From Lycium barbarum (lineage: Eukaryota; Streptophyta; Magnoliopsida; Solanales; Solanaceae), in contig NC_083345.1 of the NCBI RefSeq assembly GCF_019175385.1, forward strand, positions 10,393,205 to 10,457,204: DNA of 64,000 nt, written 5' to 3'. Each line of letters begins with the position of its first letter. Position 1 is the first letter of the stretch. The translations under genes were made by a program, and so were the position numbers. The notes beneath the pieces are model-generated. The model ran no database searches and was not told the origin of the DNA. It saw nothing but the letters and a program-made list of their open reading frames with translations. Shown here piece after piece: positions 12,199-25,239 of this stretch.

Positions 12199-12480
12199 GT
12201 GGTCGTTTGGTTGCTAGTCAAAATAGTCCCGGGATTACAATCCCGGGACTAATTTATCCCATCAGTTGGTATTATTTTATACCATCTGAAAGATGGTATA
12301 AAATAATCCCAGTATAAGTGGGTTAAGAAGGTATAAGTTGAGTTATTCCAGCACTAATTTTTATACCACGTTTGGTGCAAGGTATAAAATAATCTCGGGA
12401 TAAATCTATACCTTATACCAAACGTGGTATAAAAATTAGTACTGGCATAACCCATTTTATACCTCAAACCAAACGACCAC
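12199..12480. mobile_element. Tourist-like (PIF/Harbinger) MITE
   Basis: 282 bp with terminal inverted repeats GTGGTCGTTTGG...CCAAACGACCAC and a TTA target-site duplication (12196-12198, 12481-12483). Internal sequence is itself rich in inverted repeats (ataccacgtttggtgc / accaaacgtggtat). Copy A at about 2597 lacks it. TTA/TAA duplications are characteristic of PIF/Harbinger elements. Confidence 0.9.
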
Positions 12481-13351
12481 TTAGAGTTTAAAGTAATGCT
12501 TGTGTAATGGAAGTAGGGGGAGCGCATGAAATGATTTGTACTTTTAACCGTTTGGAGCTTCTAGAATGTAATAAGCATATGAGGATTATCCTATAGTAGA
12601 TCTTGATGTACTTTGGGTTGGATTTAATATTTGTAATTTGTCAGAATTACAAACCTCTTGTTTAAACATCCCGGGGTTAATGTTTTAGAAGCTTTCGCGT
12701 TTTGAATAAGAGTTTTACCATCATAGATAGTAGAATAACTTATTAAGCACACCATGAAAATCTTAAAATAATTTTATAATGTATTTGCCTGATTCTACAA
12801 ATAAGTAAAATACAAATAATTCCGAAATATAAGATAACCACTTCAAAAAGTAAATAAATGACTATAGTTTATTGAATTACATAAAATGGTTTCTTTTGGA
12901 GTAAATTTAGTTCATCCTTATTGAGTTTTACCGAGAAACAATACTCTCATTAATTTTTATTTATGTGGATAACTCACTTTGAGGAGAATTACCACTAGTA
13001 GATATTTCTTACGAATAGGTGAGAAATATGCTAGTCCGAAAATGTTTTTGATGAATTTTCATTGGAAACTCCAATTTATGGACGAATTGTAGTACTAGTT
13101 GTTAAAGCTCTAAATAAATGAAAAATATAAGCAAATATTTTAACTTTCTTTTCTCTTCTTCCTCCTCCTCCAATGGATCTAGAACGAATTTAACGGTTCA
13201 ACTGAATTCAGTACTTTCAATTTATAACAACAACATACCCAGTGTAATCGTACTTAATTACACATGTACAAATAAATTTTGATAATAATAATAATAATAG
13301 AAAGATATAATAAATAATTTTATTTTGAAATCATTAACTCTGAACATTTAA

Positions 13352-13504
13352 CCTTATCTGACCCCCTTTTTATGCTTCTATTGAGCCGAGGGTCTCTCGG
13401 AAACAGCCATCCTACCTTGGTAGGAGTAAGGTCTGCGTACATTATACCCTCCCCAGACCCCAAGATGTGGAATTTCACTGGGCTGTTGTTGTTGTTGTTG
13501 TTGT
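13352..13504 (+). mobile_element. TS/Au-type SINE, 5' truncated, with TTG tail
   Basis: Contains the conserved blocks ggaaacagcc, ggtctgcgtacattatac and ccctccccagaccc, ending in a run of TTG repeats as in tobacco TS-type SINEs. Flanks show an imperfect 15-bp duplication (aactctgaacatttaa / aactttgaacattaa). The same string is single-copy in copy A near 3590, proving insertion. Confidence 0.88.
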
Positions 13505-13577
13505 AACTTTGAACATTAAATTCGCCTCTCTCTCCTTGTTCTAGAACAACCTAAAAGAACATGTCCACAACAACACA

Positions 13578-13596
13578 CCCCCCCCCCCCCCCCCCC
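13578..13596. repeat. Poly-C tract
   Basis: About 19 consecutive C residues; the matching position in copy A (about 3646-3689) is a C-rich tract with A interruptions. Confidence 0.9.
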
Positions 13597-14231
13597 TCTT
13601 TGCACATTGGTTTCTACTTTTCCTCTGAATAAGAGGGCCTGATTTTTCGTTTAATAACCATGCTTTGACCTTGGAACATGAATAAGAAATTCAATCCCTC
13701 ATTCACAAAATTGAAGAAAACACACTTGGAAAATATAATTGTGGAAAAGTCTTAGAATTTTCTTTTTAGCATTGTTTGTTCATCAAGTACTGATAAATTC
13801 TGATATTGATTCGTGTGGTTTTTGGTAAGCACATTTAACCTTCAATTAATTAATATGTGCAATTTTGATCCCTTTGATGGTAAATCTTCACAACTTTAAT
13901 GAATTATAAAGGGTCAAACCGTTCAATTGGCAATGTGTTAGGTTAAAAAAATCACTTATTTCCTATATAGGGACAAAAAACACACATTTTAATTAATTAA
14001 AGATTAAATACGCTTAATCAAATATTATAAATATCAAATAAGAATTCATCAGTAAACAAGGTGCTTTTCACGAGGTAAAGAAGTCTCATTTCAAATATTT
14101 GCACAGTATCTTTGCACAAATAATCATCAACTGACAATTTAAATTAGTCCGGGTTTTAATATGGGTATCGAATACAGTGTGTGAAATAAAAAATAGAGTC
14201 ACGAACTGACAATTTAAATCACAATTTTAAG

Positions 14232-14265
<34 letters not shown>

Positions 14266-14772
14266 GTTATTAAATTTCCTCTTCTTCAATTAATTATGTA
14301 ACACCATTGTCAAAGTATAATTGTCTATTTAAATGAAGAACTGTCAATCACTTGTTCTGAGTTGCTATTACAATTAACATCAACTTCTGTGTAATAACAA
14401 GTAATGTTCTTAAATTACTCTTTACTTTGTCTCCATGAAAAATTTAAGTAAAGTTGAAAATATAACAAAAGTCACTGTAAGCCTTAAAATAAGAATAAGA
14501 ATAATTAAACTCTCAACATTATAACTATATATATAAGAGGGAATGTGAGTTTTTTGTAGTCCTCACAGGCTGTTTTTGTCATTTTGATCCCTTACATCTC
14601 ACAATGAAAGAGTGACACGTGTAAAGTTGTACCAACTTATAGATTTAGGGTGGACCCTTTAATCACACGTGGTTGCTGCAATGGGTTTTTTTCTGTATAT
14701 CATCTTTTCCTTTATTCATTATGGAGCCCACTGGGCCTTTTATGATTGATGTAGTGTAATTATTCATTTTTT

Positions 14773-15480
14773 TGCACGGATTGCCCTTCTTTTGGGGTGG
14801 TCTTTAAATTTTGCCCCTTATATTTGTGGTCTTTAAATTTTGCTCTTCGCTTGGATACCAAAGGTTCTGGGTTCAAATCCCTGCTCAGGCATAAAATAAA
14901 AAAATAATTTCGCAAGGCAGGGCTGGGGGGAGTGTATGCCGGATCCGGTATAAAGTCCTTAAGAAAAAACTAAAGTTATGCCGGAAGGGGCATAACTTTT
15001 CCTCAAGGCATAGTTTAGTTATACCTTATGGGGCAAAACTTTTCCTTAAGGAACTATGTCTTATGGGGCAGACTTTTAATTAAGGCATAACCAAAAGTAT
15101 GCCCCATAAGACATAAATTTTTCTTAAGGTATAGACTTTGCCTTATAAGGCAAACTTTTAGTTATACCTTAAGGAAAAATTCCGCCTTATGTGACATACT
15201 ATAAAAGTTTGCCTGTTAAAAGTATGCCCCCACCGGCATACACTTGTGAAGGAATTACCAAAGTTATGCTGGGGCATAACTTTGGTAATTCCTTCACAAG
15301 TTTATGCCGATGGGGGCATAGCGAAATTTAAACTCTGCCTTGCGATTTTTTTTTTTAATTTTGACTATGTGGGGGTTCGAACCTGAAACCCATGAGGTTT
15401 AGCTGAAGGGCAAAATTTAAAGATTTCAAATATGAGGGGCAAAATTTAAAGACCACCCCAAAAGAAGGGCAATTCTGCGA
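14773..15480. mobile_element. Foldback element with tRNA B-box-like motif in each arm (member 1)
   Basis: Ends are GCACGGATTGCCCTTC and its near-complement GAAGGGCAATTCTGCG. Each arm has the block tggtctttaaattttgc, and further in a B-box-like motif: GGTTCAAATCC (14870-14880) and GGTTCGAACCT (15374-15384). The core is made of short palindromes built on aaggcataac/gttatgcctt. No ORF. Target-site duplication not resolved. Confidence 0.7.
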
Positions 15481-16832
15481 ATATTTAAGGATCTACTCTT
15501 GCTCCTCTTTAGATTATTTACCCGGATCATATTATATGATCATTTTAGTTTTTACATTTAGTTTAAAATGAATAATTTTTTATATAATCAAGAAGGTATT
15601 AATATTCTTATTTCAAAATTACTCTTATTTTGATAAGTGAAATTTTACATAATAAAAAAATTATACTAAATATATACCATTTAATTAAGTGTAATTCAGT
15701 AAAAATACTTTTTACTTTTTAGAGGTGAGTTAATTTATTAAGAGGTGTGCTAAACTATTAAATTAATTATGCGGTAGAAAAATAATTGAATTATGTGTCT
15801 TTATATTATGATCAACACTTAAAAATATACTCAAGTAATGTATTGATTTTCGATCTCAAACTTAAAACGTGATTGAAGCACCTAATAACCTAATATTAGA
15901 TGATCAATAATTAAATATTTAATTTTATCGTAGATCTCCAAGATTCATGATCTCAATATTACGAAAATAATCACAATAAATAACTTGTATCATCTTTCAT
16001 GATCCTCACATATACTCTATCCAACACTTGATTTTATTCCCTTTTCTATTATTTTTTTGGTATTGCCGACTAATAATATATTACAATACCAATGCTTCTA
16101 GAGAAAATTTTGAAACTAATAGGTATTTGTTAATAAATGTATCCTGAATCTTAATTCATGGAGAGAGGATTGACCAACAACATTTAAAGAAATTAATTTC
16201 ACATATCATAATCGATGTCGGACAACTTAACACTACCGCACGTAAGCGCGTCAGTTAAAGTGTTCCCGGCATCGAATTAATTAAGCATTGAGATGGACGC
16301 ATTGATACCATATTATAAAAAAAAAATCTTTGAGTCTAACTCAATCACAAATTTAAAAATAGCTCATGAGTTAAGGATTGTCCAAGGCCGCAAAAGAAAT
16401 CAATTCAATATCCCACAACTAATTGGGGATAACGTAAACTTCCATGACAACTTTTTTTTTTTGTAATTATTGTTCAAAAAATTAATTTGGAAAATACTAA
16501 TTTTCAACAACAAAATCAAAATCAAAACTAAGTGAGTTGATTGGGTAGATATATTGAATTGGCATGGAGTTGACCGAATAAAAAGGATAAATTTACACGA
16601 AGGTGTTTAGAGTACGAGGATCAATCCACTTAATTTTGACCATGAATTTGAGTATAGATTGTTTAAATAATTTAAAATAAAATTTACATATTCTAAAACT
16701 ACAAGTCCACATAACTAATGATTCAAAATATTTTGAAAAAATTTGAGAAAATTATAATCAAAGAACACCCGAAATAGTAACATCTTCGTATCAATTGAAA
16801 CGAAGAGCGTACTATTTTTCTATCTCGAGTTT
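15481..16832. other. Remaining Helitron interior
   Basis: AT-rich, non-coding, no recognisable captured exon. A phrase at 16215-16320 (cggacaacttaacact...gatggacgcattgataccat) resembles decayed transcribed sequence but gives no protein match I know. Confidence 0.4.
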
Positions 16833-18627
16833 GGGCCCGGGCTTAACACGGGCCTCATGCAACTAGTACTACTATAATTTAATAAAATAGGCAATTTGAA
16901 ATTTGGAAATGTAATCATTAATCTCAAAAGAATGGCCAAACGCTAATACGAGGACAACACTTCTAACTTCTTATGGGAATTCAATCATCAATTTCTTACT
17001 TTTCTCTCTTGAAATAAATTTTATGTATTTAAAAGTTACACAGAGTATTATAATAAATACTAATAATTTGTAATGATTACAAATAAATCGAAAATTTTGA
17101 AATAAATAAGAAAAATATATAAGTTGCACCATAAAGTTGTCCAAAAAAGTCATTTACATACTTTAACTTTACAGACAACCTATTATTTTCTTATTTTCAT
17201 TTATTAATTTTTTATTTTAAATCAATATTGATATCATATAAAATGAAATGGACGAAAGCTAAAGAGAATGCTATCCCAATGGTTGTTGTTTAGGTAAAAG
17301 ACATCATTATATGGGACCCACAAAGCAAACATCCCAATGAATTTGTCAACGTCAAGAAAGTCAGAGGTTATACTTTCTTTCGGCGTTAACATCAAATCAA
17401 TAAATACATGAAACGTTTCGTTTATATACACTTATTATTTAAAATAATAATTAATATATATTTTCACGTTATTTCACCTCTAATGATGATATATTTAAGT
17501 TATTTGATAAAAACAACGGATGTATATGAATTATTTCCTTAGTGATAGCTTTTGGATAAAAATTACACAAAATATTATGTCTCATAAGTCGTTATATTTA
17601 CAAATAATTGAAAATTTAGTAAGAAAAATAATGGTGCTGGTAAGGGATAACTTTTAAAACAATATCAATATCATATAAAATGAAGTGGAGTAATCTAAAA
17701 AGAGAATCAAATGCTAGTGGTTGTGGCTTAGGTAGAAGGAACCATTATATGGGACCCACTACCTCAACTTGTTGTCATCCATAATACACATGACCCAATA
17801 AATTTGACAAAGTCAAAAATAATATGTACATAAACGTATCTTTCACTGTTTACGTCGAATCAATAAATGTAAAATATATAAATTAATGGGAACCCACTAC
17901 CTCAACTTGTTGCCCTTCACAATGCAAGTGTCCAAAGGAATCCGACAAAGTCATGACACTAATATGTAATGCACCTTTGAGCGTTTACATCAAATCAATA
18001 AATGCATAAAAAGTTAATATATATATTTATTACGTAATATAATTACTTATAATGTATATATCCACTTCATCATTAATCATAGCAATATATTTATGTAATT
18101 TGATATAAATACCAAAGGTATGTAAATTATCTCCTTAGTGGTAGCTTTTGAGTTTGTTCTAATGGGAATACGATTTATGACAAATGGTAGTTTCGACTTT
18201 TTTATAGCATAATGACGTGCCTGCTGAGTGCTGACCTTAAGTAAAAGTTTGAAATTTTCAAATTTCTATTGTTTTTTCTTTTGGCAGCAAAAAGGTCAAA
18301 ACACTTTGAATTTTCTGCCAAAGCCGGAAATTTTCATTTGCCCTCCATCTGTTTGAGATTTATTTCGTATAATTTGATTGGGCACACAAATTTAAAGAAT
18401 AGATCAAATTCAAGTGAAATCGTGCAAGTGAAGCCAGGAATAGACTTCAAAAACAAAAAAGGACGAGGACGACCTACAGTGCATCTTACCTGAAGGCAAC
18501 ACGCAACTACTGGACTCATGTTGTGAGCTAATAAAAAGAAAGGAAGATTTTTTTAAAAAAAAGTGTAGTCATAAATATATCATAATTTTTGTGTTGCTCT
18601 AAAAGTATTCTCATTAATGAATTATAT

Positions 18628-19334
18628 TGTTTACCCCAAATTTAGGTAATCAATTGAATTTGTAAGTGAGGTATAGGATATGTGGATGAATTTTAATCTA
18701 TTTTGGATTTATGAGATACAATTATGGATTTGCGTGCTATAGCATGTATACGTGAATATATACGCTAATGATTTAAATAAAGATATGGATGTTTATGATT
18801 AAGCCAACTATGTTAAATGGATAAGCATAAAATGCCACTGATCCGGACCAAAAGAGAGAGAGAGAGAGCTTCAATATATTTTCTATTACAATGTTCTTGA
18901 TTTTTAAAAAGTTAACCCTTAAAAGTAGGGAAATGCCTCCAATTTATAGTTTTGCCCTATGGGTCTTGTATACAACATAAAGCCCCTTTAGAATAAAGAA
19001 AACCCTAAAAGGATAAGGTTGGGCCGTACGGTCTGACACCCGTACGATTGGCAGTACAATGTGGCAGAACGGTCTTGACGCGTGGCAATTTTGTAACTGA
19101 TCACCCGAACTAATGGCCACGATCAACTCGGCCATGGAGAAACCGGACTAAGGCCACGATCAACTCGGCCATGGAGAAACCGGACCAAACGATTTCCTCC
19201 GCTTTCTTCTGATCAACCACTTCTAGTGCAATACCTCCGGTTCGAAAGAAAGTCTTCATGCTCGTGCTTGTTTCTTTCTTCCCTCAATTTCCTGTCTCAC
19301 CGGTCTAGCATAAATCCGATTTTTACCGTATACA
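18628..19334 (-). mobile_element. Solo LTR, relative of the element at 7356-9078
   Basis: 707 bp, TGTTTACCCC...CCGTATACA on the plus strand, flanked by TATAT on both sides (18623-18627, 19335-19339). The outer edges match the LTR at 8374-9078, but the middle has diverged. Copy A lacks it near 9243. A solo LTR forms by recombination between two LTRs. Orientation is inferred from the related element. Confidence 0.88.
19105..19190. repeat. About 37-bp tandem repeat inside the solo LTR
   Basis: Two units of ggccacgatcaactcggcc + atggagaaaccggacta. The position corresponds to that of the unrelated 16-bp minisatellite in the LTR at 8853-8973. Confidence 0.8.
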
Positions 19335-19727
19335 TATATATAAAAATGCATCTTTATTTTTTGTTTGAACTGCTTAGTAAGAATAGAGTGCCAAGCAAAG
19401 TTGACGGGGGTCATACTTATAATACAGTAACTCCTAAAATAAGAGTCTAGGCATCCATATAAATTCAGTATACAAACCCACCTCTAATGGGTGTACCGGC
19501 TATGAAGAATCTTCATTCGTCTCCGGATGTCTCAAATTCGAATTTTTGGGAATGAAAAATCTTTTGATAAGGAATACTTCCCTTTCTAATGGGTACATGA
19601 TGCAAATATGTATCGATCGAGTCAGTAACTATCGGATATCATATGTTTATATTAAAAAAAAAAAAATAACACTTATGTACTGCTGCTATTAGTATTCTTT
19701 TGAAAAAGATAAAAGGGTTGGGGGGTT

Positions 19728-19745
19728 GGGGGGGGGGGGGGGGGG
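19728..19745. repeat. Poly-G tract
   Basis: About 18 consecutive G residues; the copy A counterpart near 9645-9662 is a shorter gggttgggggtgggggg. Confidence 0.85.
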
Positions 19746-21299
19746 AGTTAGTTAGAAATAGTTAAAGAACTAGAAATGGTTTTCAATCATTTTTCATGCT
19801 TACCACATCTTTAATGATAGCAACAGCCGTACTCTTGTAAAACAGAATTGTATATAACACATTTTTCATTCCTCAATTTGTTATACTTGTTTTGCTTTGA
19901 AAACTTATCTTTCATGTTAGGTCCACATTATATTCTATCCCTATTGCTTGATAGAGTCTTCTCCTGGACATAATTCACTTCAGTTGAAGTTGGCAGTGAT
20001 CATGGCCAGATTTGAAGTCTATAAGTCTTAAATTTATCACTGAATTCATATTTCATTTTAATTATTAGGTCGCAACTAAATATTCATACGTATTTAATGA
20101 ATTCGGTAATACAAATATATAATCCAAGCAAAAAATACTGAAATCCTCTGAATTTATATCCAATACTGTAGCTATGCTTTTGGCAAACTACTCTTTTTGC
20201 AATGTGAAACAATAAAGGACAGACGGAACTTTATATTCATACAAATGAGCTTCATTATATAAGGACGATATTATATTTCTATTCCATAGATAGGGGTAAA
20301 TATGGTAAAAGTGGCTCATACTTGCTTCAAGACGTCATATGTTACAAATTCTAGCTAGGTACGATACTTTTAACAGTTTAGTTAGAGATGAGCTTAAATG
20401 GAGTACATGTTCGGTAAGAATTCACATAGTCGACATCAACTTTCTTAAAATTGAGGCATGATGATCGTATTTGTTCTAAACATGCTCAAATTTATAAGTT
20501 ATTCACATCTCATACCATTCAAAAAGTTCACATACTTTGAATTATCGATAAGTTATTCACACGTCACCCACTAGAGAACATAATTGTTCAAAAGTTATTG
20601 AATTTTTATTTTACTATTTAAACAAAATGACAAGTGACAACTCTTTCACTATTGACAAGTACCCTTATGTAGGATCCACTCTCATTAAATATGTCACCGC
20701 ACTATGTAATTTTCATGAGATAAAGAGGTCACAACTCAAATGTTATTGTCAAAGTTTAATTATCATTTTGCTCGAAAATAAATTATTGTGTATAGCTTCT
20801 TCTAGGGGTGTTTTTACACATTTGACATTCACTTTTCAAAATAACAAATAATTTTTTTTAAGGAGATAAAAGAATTTAAGTAAAGTTGAAATTATAACAA
20901 TACAGAATAAATTTTAAATAAAATCAGTAGTCTTAAGATAAAATACAATTTGTTTATAAATTGTAAATATAAAAGCATGGTCTATTCACGCGGCTCTCAA
21001 AAGAATATTACGAAGAAAATTAAATTTCGATGTATATACAATTTTAAAAGGCAGGCAATCTCAAAATCCAGCAAACCTAATTCAATATAGCGTGAACATT
21101 TTTAATTGGATGAAATAAATATAAACAAAAAGTTATCAAGTCATGATGCTTGTCATTCTCAAGCGCAAAAGAATGAATGGATGCGAAATAACAACACTTC
21201 ATGTTACGCAATTCTTTTAATGATTAAACCGAATATCATAGATTGTAAAATAAAGGCCAATTACATATTTATAGAAATTTGGGTACCAATAAAATTTAA

Positions 21300-21910
21300 A
21301 AATATATTATTTCTTAAATAATGTTAGTATCATATAAAATGAAACAGATTAAAAATATACAGAATGGTTGTTAATTAGGTAAATGGTCCAATCACATGGG
21401 TCCCACAACTCAATTTGCTGTCTCCCACTATGCACAAGTACCAAGAAATCTGAATAAAGTCATAAAGATAGCTACACATATCAATATGACGTGGTGAATG
21501 AGGAAATGATCTTCTATAGTCGGTTACAATTTTAATAAAAAAATAATTTTACATCATTTTTCCGGATCTCTCGTAAAAATGTTATACATAAAATAACATT
21601 CGTAATAGGTTATGAAATTGATTTCCCAGTTTGCATTTTGTGTTAGCTTACATTTTAAAATATTATTAGTCTCGAAAAAACGTAATTTTGCTACAATAAT
21701 ATCTTACATCAGTTTTTCACATTCTAATTTATCAAAGTGGCATTTTCAACTTTTCAAGTTTTGAGGTACGTATAATAAGTTAATAACAGTGCTGCTTTAA
21801 TATTTGGAAAGCTGGGTACTTAAAAATTTGTGCTTTTTGGCACAAAGTTCGAAATCTTCCGCTAAACATGGAATATTTTCAGTTGCCCTCCAATTGGATT
21901 TCATTTACTG
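21300..21910. repeat. Third, partial and diverged copy of the duplicated segment
   Basis: Begins with atcatataaaatgaaac and follows the order seen at 5975-7230 and 17235-18350: a ggttgtt...aggtaaa block, tgggtcccac...caatttgctgtctccca, and finally ttttcagttgccctcca. It is shortened and more diverged. Confidence 0.6.
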
Positions 21911-23559
21911 ATTTGGCGCTAAACTCAGAAAAAATTATTTATTTTCTGGCACTTTTTACTATTCTAGTTGTAAATTTCTTTTTATCTAAATTATTAGTCA
22001 CTTTCTCCACCTATGTTTATGTAGATTTTCCTGTTTAATGTGTTAAAAAAGAATGCTGGTATAAATTGTAATAAAATTGATTTACTCAATAGGCAAAAGT
22101 TTCCCAAGGACTCGTATTTGAGTAATGAACAAGAGGCATTCAATACAAGTATACAACAAGTGATATTTACTCTCCTTAAAGTACACGACAAACGTTGAAG
22201 AACATAATTCGAAACGTATTATCAAGACTTCGAACGATAATGATTTTCTCACTTTTTATTAGTTTACTACTAACTTATATATTTCGTGCTTTTACCATGT
22301 GAACAACTTAAAAGGGAAGAGAAAATAAAATAATCAAAATCATTAGACTTTGGGCAAATAGAGAGAAACAATGGCAAAAATATTTTAGGTCTAACTCAAC
22401 CCAAAAACTATCTCGTAAGATAAATGTCAAGACCGTTTAAGATGACCAAAACCCCGTCACCATCAATGTGGGACTCAACAGTTACTAGTTACTACTCAAT
22501 TTTCCGCTAATAAGGCAGCCACCAACCAAATAGCCTTTACAGCAATGGTGTCCAGGGTCGTTATGATGATTGGTTTAAATATGGTGGCCGGTCTACTGCG
22601 AGCTAACTTAAACAAGCGAATTAATCATATTTAATCAGTGACAAAACCATCTTCGATAAATTACAAAAACATGTTACTTGAACTAGGAATGTGCATGGAC
22701 CGGGTGGGTTCGAGTTTTTCAAATACCAAACTAAATCAATTGTGTTGGATTTTTTAATTAATAAACCAAACCAAACCAATAAAATCGGATTTTTCAACCT
22801 CGGGTTTTTCGATTTTCTCGGATTTTTCTCGAGAAATCTTCATACAAAATATAGCTTTTACTTCAAATATTTGTTTAGTCCTAGTTAGATACAACTATAT
22901 TAATTAATGTGTTTTTTTAGAAAATAACAAAAATGTGAAATGAGTGATTAAATTGTAATAAAATATTCAATAAAAAGATAACGAAATAGCATAAACTAAA
23001 CATCGCTAATGAAAATGATCATCATCTAAAATACTAAGTCATGGTAAAATAAGTATCGCTAATAAGTATTAATTACATGACAAAGAAAATAAAATAAAAT
23101 AATGTTATGTATTTTCATCGTCTAAATTAACAATGCAAAAGTAAACATTAGATATCCAACACTATTGTCATTCCTAGTGTTACGATTGAATTACTTTTGT
23201 TAGCATTAGTATTGATTTGGTTGTGGCTTGAAACATTCAAAATCTAAGATATCAAAATAAATATAATATGTATCTATTTTTAGATTAATAAGACACAAAA
23301 AAAAAAAAAAACTACAAAAAGAAGTAATTTAGAAAAATGCTAAGATTACTACCTTATTTATTAAAAACCTAAATTAACAAAGAAATATTTTTATAATTTT
23401 ATTATTCTTTTGCAAATAAAATAAATTTATATCTAAAATATATTTTTATTTTTTTCTTTCCATATCAATAAAAAGATAACTGATATAGTACATTTTTTAA
23501 AAAAATTCTATATCAATTATAAAAAAAACTAACTTATTCTAGCATAAAGTATACTCAGT
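21911..23559. other. AT-rich intergenic DNA
   Basis: No gene recognised. 22685-22880 holds a repetitive-looking stretch (aaaccaaaccaaaccaata, gggtttttcgattttc) of a type common in transposon termini; I found no second end. 22900-23560 is AT-rich without structure. Confidence 0.4.
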
Positions 23560-24086
23560 AGCAGTTGAAGTATACTTTTGTAATATACTATGATACTCAC
23601 ACAATATATATCATATACTAACAGGGTATCATAGAAGATTGGTCCGAAAAATATCACACATGTCCCCTCAAACCAAAATAATTACCTGCCCATACCCCCA
23701 GAAAAAATTAAAAATATATACCCGAGATGCCCCCAAGTTATGATACCGACATGGTATATAAATATACTGAGATGGTATCATGGGAGATGCTTCAGTCCTT
23801 CTCTTAGTCCTCCGTAATACCATCGTGGTATATAAATATACTGAGATGGTATCATGGAAGATGATTAAGTCCTTTCTCTTGGTCCTTCATGATACCATCA
23901 TGGTGTGTAAATATACTGAGATGGTATTATGGATGATCATGTTCATTTATTCTAAAACACACTTTTTTCGAAAAAAAAACCTCCATGATATCATCGTCTT
24001 ATATACATATACCGTGATGGTATCCTGAAGGATTGCTTTAATCCTTCAATGAGACACTCCTCAGGACTATGGTACTATCATGGTAT

Positions 24087-24956
24087 AGAGAAAAGACATC
24101 ATTTGACCCTTGAACTTGGCATGAAAACTCAGTTTGGCAACTAAACTTAACTTGTATTTATTTACTCCCCTTAACAACTTTCATCTTAATTAAATACAAC
24201 CTCAAATGCTGACGTGGCAAAAAAAAGTAAAAAAAAAATTAAGAGAGTGAAAAATATAAAAAGGTGGGCCCGCTGATATATATATATATAATTAAGAAAT
24301 AAAATCAAAATAATATATAATTAAAAAATAAAATCAAAATGCACCCCCCACCTCCACCCGCTCCTCTCCACCCCACCCCACAGCCCCCGCCCTCTTCTTC
24401 ACCAAACAACCCGGCCCCCGCCACCATCTTCTTCTTCACAACCCCCACCCCCACAGCCCCGCCCCCACCACCTTCTTCTTCTTCACAACCCCCCACCCTA
24501 TGTCACAGCCCCTCCCCCACCACCTTCCTCCTCAATCTTCTTCTTCACAAATTCCTCTTTCTCTCTATATTCTCATCATTCTTTTCTTACCATTTTTTGG
24601 TTTCTTGATTTTGATTTTTGTTTTCTTTAAAAAATAAAGTTATGAAATAATGATTATGGAAGAAATGGGGTTGCTAATAATAATAATAATAATAGCCAAC
24701 AATAACAACCAAAATAACCAATTTGGACGAATTTGAGAAGGAATGGAATGAAATTTGGTGGGGTGATGATGGTGGTGGTGGTGGGTGTGGGTTAAAGATG
24801 TGGGTCTTGTTCTTAATTGGTGGTTATGGTAGGATGGGGAGAAAGAAGAAGAAAGAGAAAAATAAAAAATGAAGAGTTGGTAATTTTTGACATGGCAATG
24901 ATGTGGTGAGGATGACGAATTGAGCTATGTTCAATCATGGCGGCGGCGGCGGCAGC

Positions 24957-24987
<31 letters not shown>

Positions 24988-25239
24988 GAGGAGAAAGAAG
25001 AAGAAGAAAGAGAAAAAATAATAAAAGAAAAACAAAAAATGAAGGGTTAGTAATTTTTGACATGGCAATGACGTGGCGCGAGTGTAATACACCTCCAATT
25101 GTGAGAGTGGTATTATTTTTTTAGGGTGGTAAATAATTGAAATGAAAGTTGTTAAGGGGGGTAAATAAATACAAGTTAAGTATAGTTGTCAAACTGAGTT
25201 TTCGTGCCAAGTTCAAGGGTCAAATGATGTGTTTTCTCT
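24087..25239. mobile_element. TIR element with 8-bp duplication, inserted in the minisatellite
   Basis: Long inverted ends of about 110 bp start AGAGAAAAGACATCATTTG on the left and mirror catcatttgacccttgaac on the right. The 8-bp string CATGGTAT lies on both sides (24079-24086, 25240-25247), consistent with a hAT-type mechanism, and is itself part of the minisatellite unit. The interior is low-complexity: C-rich (24340-24530), a GGC run, a 29-base G tract, and a duplicated tttttgacatggcaatga block (about 24890 and 25055). No transposase. Confidence 0.75.
24957..24985. repeat. 29-base poly-G tract
   Basis: Uninterrupted G run preceded by a GGC trinucleotide run, inside the TIR element; likely unstable and able to form G-quadruplexes (inferred). 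Confidence 0.9.

Larger units (their letters stand above)
14521..16866 (+). mobile_element. Non-autonomous Helitron
   Basis: The 3' end is canonical: a hairpin GGCCCG (16834-16839) / CGGGCC (16849-16854), then a short spacer and CTAG at 16863-16866, followed by T. Comparison with copy A (empty near 5615, caacatactataattt) shows the whole 2.3 kb is an insertion with no clear target-site duplication, as expected for Helitrons. The 5' end (ctatatatataagaggg) is like Helitron starts but the exact first base is uncertain. No Rep/helicase ORF. A foldback element lies inside (14773-15480). Confidence 0.75.
11840..21255. repeat. Tandem segmental duplication, copy B
   Basis: Second copy of the block at 2235-11385, same orientation. 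It carries four insertions that copy A lacks: Tourist MITE 12199-12480, SINE about 13352-13504, Helitron about 14521-16866 and solo LTR 18628-19334. After subtracting known insertions both copies are near 6 kb. Confidence 0.85.

Noticed and set aside
14868..15384. tRNA genes suggested by GGTTCGAACC motifs
   Set aside because: No A box, acceptor stem or cloverleaf can be formed; the motif is part of the foldback arms.
24305..24608. Proline-rich (plus) and glycine-rich (minus) ORFs
   Set aside because: Both are translations of a C-rich low-complexity tract inside a TIR element, with no start context or known domain.
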